Shown one piece after another: positions 1-6,932 of a DNA stretch of 64,000 nucleotides. The notes below the pieces were generated by a model that worked only from the letters and a program-made list of their open reading frames with translations, did not search any database and had not been told where the DNA came from. Every line of letters begins with the position of its first letter. The stretch's first letter is position 1. Source of the stretch: Streptomyces albireticuli. GTDB lineage: Bacteria; Actinomycetota; Actinomycetes; Streptomycetales; Streptomycetaceae. The DNA is taken from positions 62,001 to 126,000 of the forward strand of contig NZ_JAJQQS010000003.1 of NCBI RefSeq assembly GCF_021228125.1, read 5' to 3'. The position numbers and the translations under genes are program-made.

Positions 1-649
1 CCAGGCCGCCGCCGAGCACGTCCAGCGCGGTGGCCAGGTCCGCGCCGGACTTCTCCAGGAGGACGACGGCCTCCGCGCACGCCTGGAGGGTGACGGCGAC
101 GATCAGCTGGTTGGCGGCCTTCACGGTCTGCCCGGCGCCATGGCCGCCGCACCGGGCGACGGTCGTGCCGAAGGTGGCGAGGAGCGGCTCCGCGGCCGCG
201 AAGTCCGCCGCCGCGCCGCCCACCATGACGGACAGCACCCCCTCCACGGCCCCGGCCTCGCCGCCGGAGACGGGGGCGTCCAGGACGCGTACGCCCTTGC
301 CGCCGGCCGTCGCGGCCGCGGCGAGGGCGACGGACGTACGAGGGGCCACCGTCGACATGTCGATCAGCAGGGCGCCCGGCCGGGCGTGCGCGAGGACGCC
401 GTCCTCCCCGTAGGCGACCGCCTCGACGTGCGGGTCGGCCGGGAGCATGGTGACGATCACATCGGCGCCGCGGACCGCCTCGGCGACCGTGGCCGCGGGC
501 GTGCCGCCGGCGGCGGCGAGCCGGTCGAGCTTGTGCGCCTCAAGGGTGTGCCCGGTGACGGGGTACCCGGCCTTGAGCAGGTGCTCCGACATGGGCGAGC
601 CCATGACGCCGAGTCCTATCCAGGCGACGCGGGGGAGTGCGGTGGGCAT
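1..649 (-). CDS. glxR: 2-hydroxy-3-oxopropionate (tartronate semialdehyde) reductase, C-terminus cut by window edge
   Basis: NAD(P)H-dependent reductase of the beta-hydroxyacid dehydrogenase family that converts tartronate semialdehyde to glycerate in the glyoxylate branch of allantoin use. The visible 216 residues start with a Rossmann motif (GLGVMG, about residues 12-17). They include the substrate-binding DAPVSGGEAGA stretch and the catalytic-lysine region GAGQTVKAANQ, both family hallmarks. The ATG at 649 is the first in frame and begins MPTALPRVAWIGLG, the expected N-terminus. About 80 C-terminal residues should lie left of the window. It sits 61 bp downstream of hyi on the same strand, so the two probably form one glyoxylate operon. 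A glyoxylate carboligase gene would be expected nearby but is not in the window. Confidence 0.93.
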   Translation of the reverse strand, partial: MPTALPRVAWIGLGVMGSPMSEHLLKAGYPVTGHTLEAHKLDRLAAAGGTPAATVAEAVRGADVIVTMLPADPHVEAVAYGEDGVLAHARPGALLIDMSTVAPRTSVALAAAATAGGKGVRVLDAPVSGGEAGAVEGVLSVMVGGAAADFAAAEPLLATFGTTVARCGGHGAGQTVKAANQLIVAVTLQACAEAVVLLEKSGADLATALDVLGGGL

Positions 650-710
650 GCGGAGGGCCTTTCTCGTGCGGGGTCGGGGGGGGGAGAGCGGAGGGCTGCG
701 GGGGAGCGGG

Positions 711-1547
711 TCAGCCTGCGCGGCGGCCCAGCGCCTCCAGCCGGCCGAAGCTGTCGGCGCTCGCCCCGGCGGGCCGGTACTCCAGGCCCACCCAGCCGTC
801 GTAGCCGGCCTTGTCCAGATGGCCGAGGAGCGCGCCGAAGTCCAGCGCCCCGGTGCCCGGCGCGCCGCGCCCGGGGTTGTCGGCGATCTGGACGTGCCCG
901 GTCACGCCGGCGTGCCGCTCGATGACGGCGGGCAGGTCCTCGCCGCCCATGGAGAGGTGGTAAAGGTCCATCAGGAAGCGGGCGTTGCCCAGTCCGCTCG
1001 CCGTGTTCACCTCCTCGACCAGCTCGACCGCCCGCGCCGAGGTGACGACGGGGTAGTCCGGCGACTCGGCGGCGTTGAGCGCCTCGATGAGCAGGACGGC
1101 CCCCACCCGGTCCGCGGCGCGGGCGGCGCGCACCAGGTTCTCCAGGGCCAGGGCGTCCTGTGCCGCGTGGTCGAGGCCGGGGAGGCGGTTGCCGTGGAGG
1201 GCGTTGATCGCGGTGCAGCCCGTGCGCGCCGCGAAGTCGGCGGCCACGTCGAGGTTGGCGCGGAAGTCGTCGGAACCGGCGCCGGGCAGCGAGAGCACAC
1301 CGCGGTCCGGGCCCGGGAGCACCCCCGCGTAGAAGTTCAGCCCGACCAGCCGGGTGCCCGCCTCGTCCAGCGCCCGCCGCAGGGCGTCGAGCTCGGCCGG
1401 CGCGGGTACGGCCACCCCGGGCCAGGGCCACCACAGCTCGACGGCCGTGAAGCCCGCCGCCGCGGCGGCAGCCGGACGTTCCAGAAGAGGAAGTTCGGTG
1501 AAGAGGATGGAGAGGTTCACATTGAAACGCGGCTCGCGAGGGCCCAT
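711..1547 (-). CDS. hyi: Hydroxypyruvate isomerase family TIM-barrel protein
   Basis: 278-residue xylose-isomerase-like TIM barrel that interconverts hydroxypyruvate and tartronate semialdehyde. It begins MGPREPRFNVNLSILFTELP, the usual start of Hyi proteins, and carries the LLIEALN motif with the metal-binding glutamate and the late YDGWVGLEYRP stretch with a second acidic ligand. An earlier in-frame GTG at 1625 would add 26 residues that do not look like the family, so the ATG at 1547 was chosen. It is followed by glxR on the same strand. The intergenic region in front carries two 15-bp palindromes of the IclR-operator type, consistent with co-regulation with the allantoin genes at 13-17 kb. 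Confidence 0.9.
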   Translation of the reverse strand: MGPREPRFNVNLSILFTELPLLERPAAAAAAGFTAVELWWPWPGVAVPAPAELDALRRALDEAGTRLVGLNFYAGVLPGPDRGVLSLPGAGSDDFRANLDVAADFAARTGCTAINALHGNRLPGLDHAAQDALALENLVRAARAADRVGAVLLIEALNAAESPDYPVVTSARAVELVEEVNTASGLGNARFLMDLYHLSMGGEDLPAVIERHAGVTGHVQIADNPGRGAPGTGALDFGALLGHLDKAGYDGWVGLEYRPAGASADSFGRLEALGRRAG

Positions 1548-1560
1548 GGAACAAGGATCC

Positions 1561-1596
1561 TTCCGCATTGTGGAAGTGAAATTCTGTTCAATGGAA
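1561..1596. promoter_or_regulatory. Two putative IclR-family operator boxes upstream of hyi
   Basis: Two imperfect 15-bp palindromes lie 14-49 bp upstream of the hyi start: TTCCGCATTGTGGAA (1561-1575) and TTCTGTTCAATGGAA (1582-1596). The first matches the box before aceB (11880-11894) at 12 of 15 positions. The second resembles the box before allR (14337-14351) and the reverse complement of the one before allB. Repression by the AllR-like protein is inferred. Confidence 0.6.
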
Positions 1597-1681
1597 GGGT
1601 GCCGGGCGGGCCGAAGGGGTGTCAAGGGTGAAGGCGGCCGCCGGAGCCTTCTCCTGATGTGGGGTCAGGCGGACTCTTGCG

Positions 1682-1703
1682 ATATTCGGTGAACATCGAA
1701 TAT
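1682..1703. promoter_or_regulatory. Palindrome in the hyi-arsR intergenic region
   Basis: Perfect 7-bp inverted repeat, ATATTCG-(8 nt)-CGAATAT, in unusually AT-rich sequence for this genome. The 1548-2023 stretch holds no convincing gene. Besides this site it contains only the IclR-type boxes next to hyi and the repeats next to the ArsR gene. The regulator that binds here is unknown. Confidence 0.4.
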
Positions 1704-1885
1704 TGTCGAGGAGTGGGAGCGCGCAGGGGCGGCCGGCAGGCCGCGGCGCGCTGTACGGGACGGCGGACGGCATCCGAACCCCCGCGGATGCCGTCCGCGC
1801 CGTCCGTCCGTATCCACTTCTCCGCCCCGGCGCTTCGGCTGCCGTGTGGGTGATGTCTCGTGAGTGACCGCTTCCGCTACGATGC

Positions 1886-1940
1886 CTCAAGTTCGCAAGA
1901 TGTCGAACTTGAGTAGGGCTTGAGTAGCGCTTGAGTGGCG
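1886..1940. promoter_or_regulatory. Inverted repeat and three 11-bp direct repeats before the ArsR-type gene
   Basis: A perfect 10-bp inverted repeat, CTCAAGTTCG (1886-1895) and CGAACTTGAG (1904-1913), is followed by three consecutive 11-bp units: CTTGAGTAGGG, CTTGAGTAGCG and CTTGAGTGGCG (1908-1940). The first direct repeat is the right arm of the palindrome. The site ends 83 bp before the GTG at 2024, so it is a likely autoregulatory operator for the ArsR protein. The repeats are seen directly; the role is inferred. Confidence 0.55.
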
Positions 1941-2023
1941 GGGGCAGGGCGCCGCGGTCCGGATGTGGTGGCGGCGGCCGGTTGCGGACACCGAAACGAG
2001 AAACATCGACGAGGAGGCCGGCC

Positions 2024-2407
2024 GTGCGTGCTGAACTGTTCCACCCTGACCGGGGGGAGATCTCCCTGAACAAGGTCCTGCATGCCCTGAGCGACCCCAT
2101 CCGCCGCGACATCGCCCGCACCCTGTACGAGGGCGGCCCGATGGTGTGCGGGCGGCTCAGCTACCCGATCGCCAAGTCCACGCTCTCGCACCACCTGAAG
2201 GTGCTGAGGGAGTCGGGGCTGATGGCGACCGAGGTCCGCGGCACCTCTCGGGTGATCTCGCTCCGCCGCACGGACATCGACCTCCGCTTCCCGGGCCTGC
2301 TCGACGCCGTCCAGGTCACGGCGCCCGCGCCCGAGGGCGTCCCCGGGGCCGCGCAGGCCGCCGACGTGCCGGGACCCCGGCGTGAGATGGTGTCGGCCAG
2401 AGGCTGA
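2024..2407 (+). CDS. ArsR/SmtB-family winged-helix transcriptional regulator
   Basis: 127-residue DNA-binding protein. The winged helix spans about residues 12-85. It starts LNKVLHALSDPIRRDIARTLYEG and continues into the recognition-helix stretch AKSTLSHHLKVLRESGLM and the wing GTSRVISLRR, as in ArsR-family proteins. No clear cysteine metal site (no ELCVCDL-type motif) is visible, so the inducer may not be a metal. The GTG at 2024 has GAGGAGG 7 nt upstream, which decides the start; the reading frame is open further upstream but codes low-complexity sequence. A long palindrome plus three direct repeats precede it. Confidence 0.85.
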   Translation: MRAELFHPDRGEISLNKVLHALSDPIRRDIARTLYEGGPMVCGRLSYPIAKSTLSHHLKVLRESGLMATEVRGTSRVISLRRTDIDLRFPGLLDAVQVTAPAPEGVPGAAQAADVPGPRREMVSARG

Positions 2408-2441
2408 ACGCGCAGGTCAACCACCCCGCTACGGTGGGGTC

Positions 2442-2696
2442 ATGGTGCGACTGAGAGTGGAGTTCACGACCGAACCGTTCGACCTCGACGAGCCGCCACC
2501 GCACGCGGTGGCGGCTCGCGACGCGGTCCGGGCCGCCGAGCTGGACGCCGTGGACGTAGGCCCGTTCGGCACCAGCGCCGAGGGCGGGCGCGACGAGGTG
2601 CTGGCCGCCGTCGGCGAACTGCTGCGCGAGTCCCTCCGGGCGGGCGCCACCCGGGTCTCCCTCCAGCTCAACGTCGTGCCGGGGGAGGGGGCGTGA
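2442..2696 (+). CDS. Small protein resembling the MTH1187/YqgV thiamine-binding family
   Basis: 84 residues with no signal peptide or membrane segment. The stretch VDVGPFGTSAEGGRDEVLAAVGELLRE followed by GATRVSLQLNVV matches by eye the beta-alpha-beta pattern of the MTH1187/YqgV (DUF77) family, which binds thiamine-like ligands, although the protein is somewhat short. Its stop overlaps the GTG of the next gene (GTGA at 2693-2696), so the two are translationally coupled. What the pair does is unknown. The family link is inference from pattern only. Confidence 0.6.
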   Translation: MVRLRVEFTTEPFDLDEPPPHAVAARDAVRAAELDAVDVGPFGTSAEGGRDEVLAAVGELLRESLRAGATRVSLQLNVVPGEGA

Positions 2697-3085
2697 CCGG
2701 GGCGGCCGAACACCCCTTCCGGGCGGCCGTCAGACCCCTCGTCGACGCCATGGGCGGCGAGCTGGTCGAGCCCGGCGAGGCCCGTGCCGACGACGTGGTG
2801 CTGTCCTGGGAGGGGCGGGAGGTCGTGGCCGTGCGGCTGCCGCACCTCTCCGACTCGCTCGACCGCATCCTGGCCGAGCTGGAGCGCCGGCACGGCGTGC
2901 CGCTGGCCGAACTGGACCGCCGCGCCAAGCAGTCGGTCGTACGGACCCTGGAGGCGCGCGGCGCGTTCTCCGTGCGGCACGGCGTGGAGACGGTCGCCGC
3001 GGCGCTGGGCGTCAGCCGCTTCACCGTCTACAACTACCTCAACCGGGACGCCGACCGGGAGAACACCACCCGGAGCGGTGAGTAA
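2693..3085 (+). CDS. Helix-turn-helix (Fis/PucR C-terminal-like) putative regulator
   Basis: 130-residue protein. The C-terminal third (about residues 80-118) reads VVRTLEARGAFSVRHGVETVAAALGVSRFTVYNYLNR, a helix-turn-helix of the type found at the C-terminus of PucR and other purine-catabolism activators. The N-terminal 75 residues contain DDVVLSWEGREVVAVRLPHLSDSLDRIL and resemble no sensor domain I recognise. It is coupled to the preceding small gene by a GTGA overlap and lies immediately before the urate operon. A role in regulating purine use is plausible from position but not shown. Confidence 0.75.
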   Translation: MTGAAEHPFRAAVRPLVDAMGGELVEPGEARADDVVLSWEGREVVAVRLPHLSDSLDRILAELERRHGVPLAELDRRAKQSVVRTLEARGAFSVRHGVETVAAALGVSRFTVYNYLNRDADRENTTRSGE

Positions 3086-3086
3086 T

Positions 3087-3128
3087 TTCAACAAAGTGTT
3101 GACGCGGTGTTTCCGAGGGCGTTAGCTA
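3087..3128 (+). promoter_or_regulatory. Probable uraD-operon promoter overlapped by an IclR-type palindrome
   Basis: A sigma-70-like promoter is visible: TTGACG (3099-3104), 18-bp spacer, TAGCTA (3123-3128). Its -35 hexamer is embedded in TTCAACAAAGTGTTGAC (3087-3103), which contains the perfect repeat TCAACA-AAG-TGTTGA. This 17-mer matches the palindrome before allB (14427-14443) at 12 of 17 positions. A repressor bound here would block the -35. Operator identity with the AllR-like regulator is inferred. Confidence 0.65.
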
Positions 3129-3207
3129 TGCGCAGCCCGTTCACGCCCGGCGGCTGTGCGCGGTCCGTACTCGCCCAAGCTCATCGGCAGCGGCCACGGA
3201 GGCTCCC

Positions 3208-3756
3208 GTGACTTCGAGTTCGACGCCGGGGCTCACCCGGTTCAACACGGCGGACGACGACGAGGCCCGCACCGCGCTGCGCGCGGTCTGCGCCTCGGGC
3301 GCCTGGGTCGAGGCGGTCCTCGCCCGGCGCCCCTACCCCGACCTGACCGCCCTGCGCACGACCAGCGACGCGGTCATGGCCGCCCTGACCCCGGCCGACC
3401 TCGCCGAGGCGACGGCCGCGCACCCGCCGATCGGCCGCCCCACCCCCGGCGACCCGGTGTCGGCCCGCGAACAGCGCGGAATGGCGGACGCCCCCGCCGG
3501 CCTCAAGGCCGAGACGCTCGCCCTGAACCTCGCCTACCAGGAGAAGTTCGGGCACGTCTTCCTCGTCTGCGCCACCGGCCTCTCCGCCGTGCGGCTGCGG
3601 GACGCCGTCCGCGCCCGGATCGGCAACACGCCGGAACGCGAGCGCGAGATCGTCAGGGAAGAACTCGGGAAGATCAACCGCATCAGGCTCGCCGGGCTCG
3701 TCGAAGCGCCCGGCGACACCCCCGACCGCACCACGACCGACGGGAGCCCGCCATGA
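3208..3756 (+). CDS. uraD: 2-oxo-4-hydroxy-4-carboxy-5-ureidoimidazoline (OHCU) decarboxylase
   Basis: Third enzyme of urate oxidation; it decarboxylates OHCU to S-allantoin. The 182 residues have the family order: an N-terminal helical stretch with the ACGSGAW-like CASGAWVEAVLARRPY, the catalytic-histidine motif AHPPIG (about residue 71), the NLAYQEKFGHVFLVCATG motif, and the terminal EELGKINRIRLAGLVE helix. The GTG at 3208 has GGAGG 4-5 nt upstream. Its stop overlaps uraH by ATGA. It is the first gene of an operon running to the deaminase at 6510, preceded by a strong promoter-like sequence with an overlapping palindrome. Confidence 0.95.
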   Translation: MTSSSTPGLTRFNTADDDEARTALRAVCASGAWVEAVLARRPYPDLTALRTTSDAVMAALTPADLAEATAAHPPIGRPTPGDPVSAREQRGMADAPAGLKAETLALNLAYQEKFGHVFLVCATGLSAVRLRDAVRARIGNTPEREREIVREELGKINRIRLAGLVEAPGDTPDRTTTDGSPP

Positions 3757-4112
3757 GCACCGGGAGACCGGCCACCTCGGTGTCCACCCACGTCCTGGAC
3801 ACCGCCCTCGGCCGGCCCGCCGGGGGAGTCGCCGTGGAGCTGTCCGCGGCCGGCGCCCAGGGCGGCTGGACGGCCCTCGGGGGCTCCGTCACCGACGCGG
3901 ACGGGCGCTGCGAGGACCTCCCGGCACCGCCGGCGGACACCACCCGGATCCGGCTCCGCTTCGAGGTCGGGCCCTACCTCTCCGGCCGGGCCGGGGCAGG
4001 CACGGCCTTCTTCCCGGAGGTGACGGTCGACTTCACCGTCGCACCCGGCGAGCACCACCACGTACCGCTGCTGCTCAGTCCGTACGGCTACTCCGTATAC
4101 CGAGGGAGCTAG
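3753..4112 (+). CDS. uraH: 5-hydroxyisourate hydrolase
   Basis: Transthyretin-like enzyme that hydrolyses 5-hydroxyisourate to OHCU. At 119 residues it is the normal length. The N-terminal signature [21 protein letters not shown] carries the first catalytic histidine, EHHHVPLLLSPYGYS carries the late histidines, and the protein ends in YRGS, the C-terminal tetrapeptide that distinguishes the enzyme from transthyretin. Its start overlaps the uraD stop (ATGA at 3753-3756) and its stop is 1 bp from the uricase start, so the three are translated as a unit. Confidence 0.96.
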   Translation: MSTGRPATSVSTHVLDTALGRPAGGVAVELSAAGAQGGWTALGGSVTDADGRCEDLPAPPADTTRIRLRFEVGPYLSGRAGAGTAFFPEVTVDFTVAPGEHHHVPLLLSPYGYSVYRGS

Positions 4113-4113
4113 C

Positions 4114-5010
4114 ATGCCCGTCCTTGGCCAGAACCAGTACGGCAAAGCCGAGAACCGCGTCCTGAAAGTCACCCGTGACGGAGCCGTCCACCACCTCAAG
4201 GACCTCAGCGTCTCCGTCTCGCTCTCCGGTGACATGGACGCCGTCCACCTCACCGGCTCCAACGCCCACGTCCTGACGACCGACGCCACGAAGAACACCG
4301 TGTTCGCCTTCGCCAAGGAACACGGCATCGACTCCGCCGAGCGGTTCGGCGTCCACCTCGCCCGCCACTTCGTCGACAGCCAGAGCGCGGTCACGTCCGC
4401 CCGGATCCGCGTCGAGGAGTACGGCTGGGAGCGGATCGCCGGCGACGGGCCGGGCGGGCACTCCTTCGTCCGCACCGGCCAGGAGACCCGCACCGCGCAG
4501 ATCACCTTCGACGGCACGGACCTGACGGTCGTCTCCGGACTCAAGGACCTCGTGGTCCTCAACACCACCGACTCCGAATTCCGCGGCTACGTCAAGGACC
4601 GCTACACCACGCTCCCGGAGACCGACGACCGCATCCTCGCCACCCAGGTCCACGCCCGCTGGCGGTACTCCTGGACCGGCGGCGAGGAGACCGCGCCCGA
4701 CTGGGACGCCTGCTACGCCGCCACACGCGGGCACCTGCTGCGCGCCTTCGCCGACACCTACTCCCGCTCCCTCCAGCAGACCCTCTACGCGATGGGCGCG
4801 CGGGTCGTCGACCACCGCCCGGAGATCGACGAGATCCGGCTCTCGCTCCCCAACCGGCACCACTTCCTGGTCGACCTCTCGCCGTTCGGCCTCAAGAACG
4901 ACAACGAGGTCTACTACGCCGCCGACCGGCCGTACGGGCTCATCGAGGCCACCGTCCTGCGCGAGGGCGCCGAGGCCGCCATCCCGGTGGACCTGACGAA
5001 CCTTCCGTGA
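4114..5010 (+). CDS. uox: Urate oxidase (uricase)
   Basis: Cofactor-free oxidase that converts urate and O2 to 5-hydroxyisourate and H2O2. The 298 residues show the tandem T-fold organisation. NQYGKAENRVLKVTRDG is at the N-terminus, and TTDATKNTVFAFAKEHG carries the active-site Thr-Lys region. The uricase signature region LVVLNTTDSEFRGYVKDRYTTL follows, with SLQQTLYAMG and LPNRHHFLVDLSPFGLKNDNEVYYAADRPYG at the C-terminus. GAGGGAG lies just before the ATG. It is third in the uraD-uraH-uox operon. No peroxisomal-type C-terminal signal is expected or present. Confidence 0.97.
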   Translation: MPVLGQNQYGKAENRVLKVTRDGAVHHLKDLSVSVSLSGDMDAVHLTGSNAHVLTTDATKNTVFAFAKEHGIDSAERFGVHLARHFVDSQSAVTSARIRVEEYGWERIAGDGPGGHSFVRTGQETRTAQITFDGTDLTVVSGLKDLVVLNTTDSEFRGYVKDRYTTLPETDDRILATQVHARWRYSWTGGEETAPDWDACYAATRGHLLRAFADTYSRSLQQTLYAMGARVVDHRPEIDEIRLSLPNRHHFLVDLSPFGLKNDNEVYYAADRPYGLIEATVLREGAEAAIPVDLTNLP

Positions 5011-5083
5011 CCGCGACTTCCGCGACCGCGAACCTTCCATGACCGCGAACCTTTCGTGAACCGCGAACCTTCCGTGAACCGAG
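4999..5083 (+). repeat. Five tandem 15-18 bp repeats between uricase and deaminase genes
   Basis: Five head-to-tail copies of a unit close to AACCTTCCGTGACCGCG run from the last codons of uricase to just before the next gene. Unit lengths are 17, 15, 17, 18 and 18 bp with a few substitutions. The first unit contains the uricase TGA stop. Slippage origin is likely. Each full unit contains a GTGA or ATGA, so the array supplies several restart-like codons without changing the uricase product. Confidence 0.8.
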
Positions 5084-5097
5084 ATCGAGGAATCGCC

Positions 5098-6510
5098 GTG
5101 GCAGCACCCGCGTCAGCCCCCGCAGGTCCCCGGTCCGCACCCGTGGAGCGGATCGTCATCGAGAACTGCGCCGTCGCCACCGTCGACGCCCAGGACACCG
5201 AGTACGCCTCCGGCCATGTCGTCGTCGCCGGCAACCGCATCGAATCGGTGGGCCCGGGAGCCGCCCCCGAGGGCCTCGAACGGGTCGTCCGCCGCGTCGA
5301 CGGCACCGGACACCTCGTCACCCCCGGCCTGGTCAACACCCACCACCACTTCTACCAGTGGCTCACCCGCGGCCTCGCCCAGCAGTCCGCCCTCTTCGAC
5401 TGGCTCGTGGCCCTCTACCCCACCTGGTCGCGCATCGACGAGCGGATGGTCCACGCCGCCGCCCGGGCCTCCCTCGCGATGATGGTCCGCGGCGGCGTCA
5501 CCACCGCCATGGACCACCACTACGTCTTCCCCAAAGGCGCCGGAGACCTCCTCGGCGCCGAGATCAGGGCCGCCCGGGAGATGGGCGTCCGCTTCAGCCC
5601 CACCCGGGGCTCGATGGACCGCGGCGAGTCGGCCGGCGGGCTGCCGCCCGACTTCGCCGTCGAGACCACCGAGGCGGCGCTGATCGCCACCGAGGAGGCG
5701 ATCGACACCTACCACGACCCGGGCTTCGACTCGATGCTCCGGATCGGGGTCGCCCCCTGCTCGCCGTTCTCCGTCTCCACCGAGCTGCTCCGCGAGGCCG
5801 CGGAGCTCGCCCGCCGCAAGGGCGTGCGCCTGCACACCCACGGCTCGGAGACCGTCGAGGAGGAGCGGTTCTGCAAGGAGCTCTTCGGGATGGGCCCCAC
5901 CGACTACCTCGCGTCCACGGGCTGGCTCGGCGAGGACGTGTGGATGGCCCACTGCATCCACATGGGCGACGCCGACATCGAGGCATTCGCCCGTACCGGC
6001 ACCGGAGTGGCCCACTGCCCCTCCTCCAACGCCCGTATCGCGGCCGGCACCGCGCCCGTCCCCGCCCTGCTCGCGGCCGGTGTGCCCGTCGGGCTCGGCG
6101 TGGACGGCACGGCCTCCAACGAGACCGGCGAACTCCACACCGAGCTCCGCAACGCCCTGCTCGTCCACCGGCTCGCGGGCGGCGCCGACGCCCTGAGCGT
6201 CCGGCAGGCCCTGCGGCTGGGCACGTACGGCGGCGCGCGGGTCCTCGGGCGGGCCGCCGAGACCGGCTCCCTGGAGGCGGGCAAACTCGCCGACCTCGTG
6301 CTGTGGAAGGTCGACGGCCTCGGCCACTCCTCCATCGCGGACCCGGTCGCCGCCCTCGTCCTCGGCGCCGCCGCGCCCGTCACCCTGTCCCTCGTCGACG
6401 GCCGGGCCGTCGTGGAGGACGGGCGGCTGGTGACGGTGGACGAGGAGGTGGTGGCGCGGGAGGCGGGGGAGGAGGCGCGGCGGCTCGCGCGGATCGTGGC
6501 GGGGGGCTGA
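5098..6510 (+). CDS. 8-oxoguanine deaminase / guanine deaminase-type amidohydrolase
   Basis: 470-residue metal-dependent amidohydrolase of the ATZ/TRZ class. Homologues beside uricase in Streptomyces are annotated as 8-oxoguanine deaminase, producing urate directly. Visible ligands are TPGLVNTHHHFYQW (HxH metal site), LHTHGSE, AHCIHMGD and LGVDGTASNE (catalytic Asp). The C-terminal beta-sandwich ends in SLEAGKLADLVLWK. The GTG at 5098 follows GAGG with a 7-nt gap. The frame is open to 5056, but that extension is encoded by the tandem repeats. As the last gene of the urate operon it would feed oxidised purine into uricase. Guanine itself remains a possible substrate. Confidence 0.88.
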   Translation: MAAPASAPAGPRSAPVERIVIENCAVATVDAQDTEYASGHVVVAGNRIESVGPGAAPEGLERVVRRVDGTGHLVTPGLVNTHHHFYQWLTRGLAQQSALFDWLVALYPTWSRIDERMVHAAARASLAMMVRGGVTTAMDHHYVFPKGAGDLLGAEIRAAREMGVRFSPTRGSMDRGESAGGLPPDFAVETTEAALIATEEAIDTYHDPGFDSMLRIGVAPCSPFSVSTELLREAAELARRKGVRLHTHGSETVEEERFCKELFGMGPTDYLASTGWLGEDVWMAHCIHMGDADIEAFARTGTGVAHCPSSNARIAAGTAPVPALLAAGVPVGLGVDGTASNETGELHTELRNALLVHRLAGGADALSVRQALRLGTYGGARVLGRAAETGSLEAGKLADLVLWKVDGLGHSSIADPVAALVLGAAAPVTLSLVDGRAVVEDGRLVTVDEEVVAREAGEEARRLARIVAGG

Positions 6511-6684
6511 GGGTTTTCGTCTGCCCGCCCGCCTTTTCACCTGCTCATCCGTCCGTCCGGACTCGGTCGAGGGGGACGGCCCTCGGCCGGGCCCGTGGGC
6601 TCCGGTCCACGGGCGGCGGGCCGGGGCGTGGCCGGTCGTGACCGGTGGCGCCCCGGCCCGCACCTCGCGCGCCTCCGGCGGTTC

Positions 6685-6880
6685 TTTCCCCTACCCGCCC
6701 CTTCCCGTAACTGGGGGCTTCGCCCCCAGACCCCCGGCCGCGCTGACGCGCGGTGTCCTCAATCGCCGGACGGGCTGATTTTCAGCCCGTCCGGCGATTG
6801 AGGACCGGGGTCCGGGGCGGAGCCCCGCCACGCGGCGGAGCCGCACATCGGGCGCAGCGGGAAGGGGCGGGTAGGGGAAA
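6685..6880. repeat. Intergenic palindromic repeat element, complete copy
   Basis: A 196-bp element fills most of the 422-bp gap between the deaminase and permease genes. It is bounded by perfect 23-bp inverted arms (6685-6707 and 6858-6880). Its centre is a perfect 22-bp stem (6757-6778 and 6782-6803) with a 3-nt TTT loop whose core is CGCCGGACGGGCTGA. Between them lie a GGGGGCTTCGCCCCC hairpin and a GGGGCGGAGCCCC hairpin. It codes for no transposase. Related copies occur at 9963-10175, 11975-12090 and 28645-28679. It could end transcription in both directions. Confidence 0.85.
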
Positions 6881-6932
6881 GCCCCCCGCCCGGGGGCGGG
6901 CACCCCATCGGTCACCGACAAGAGGACCCGCC

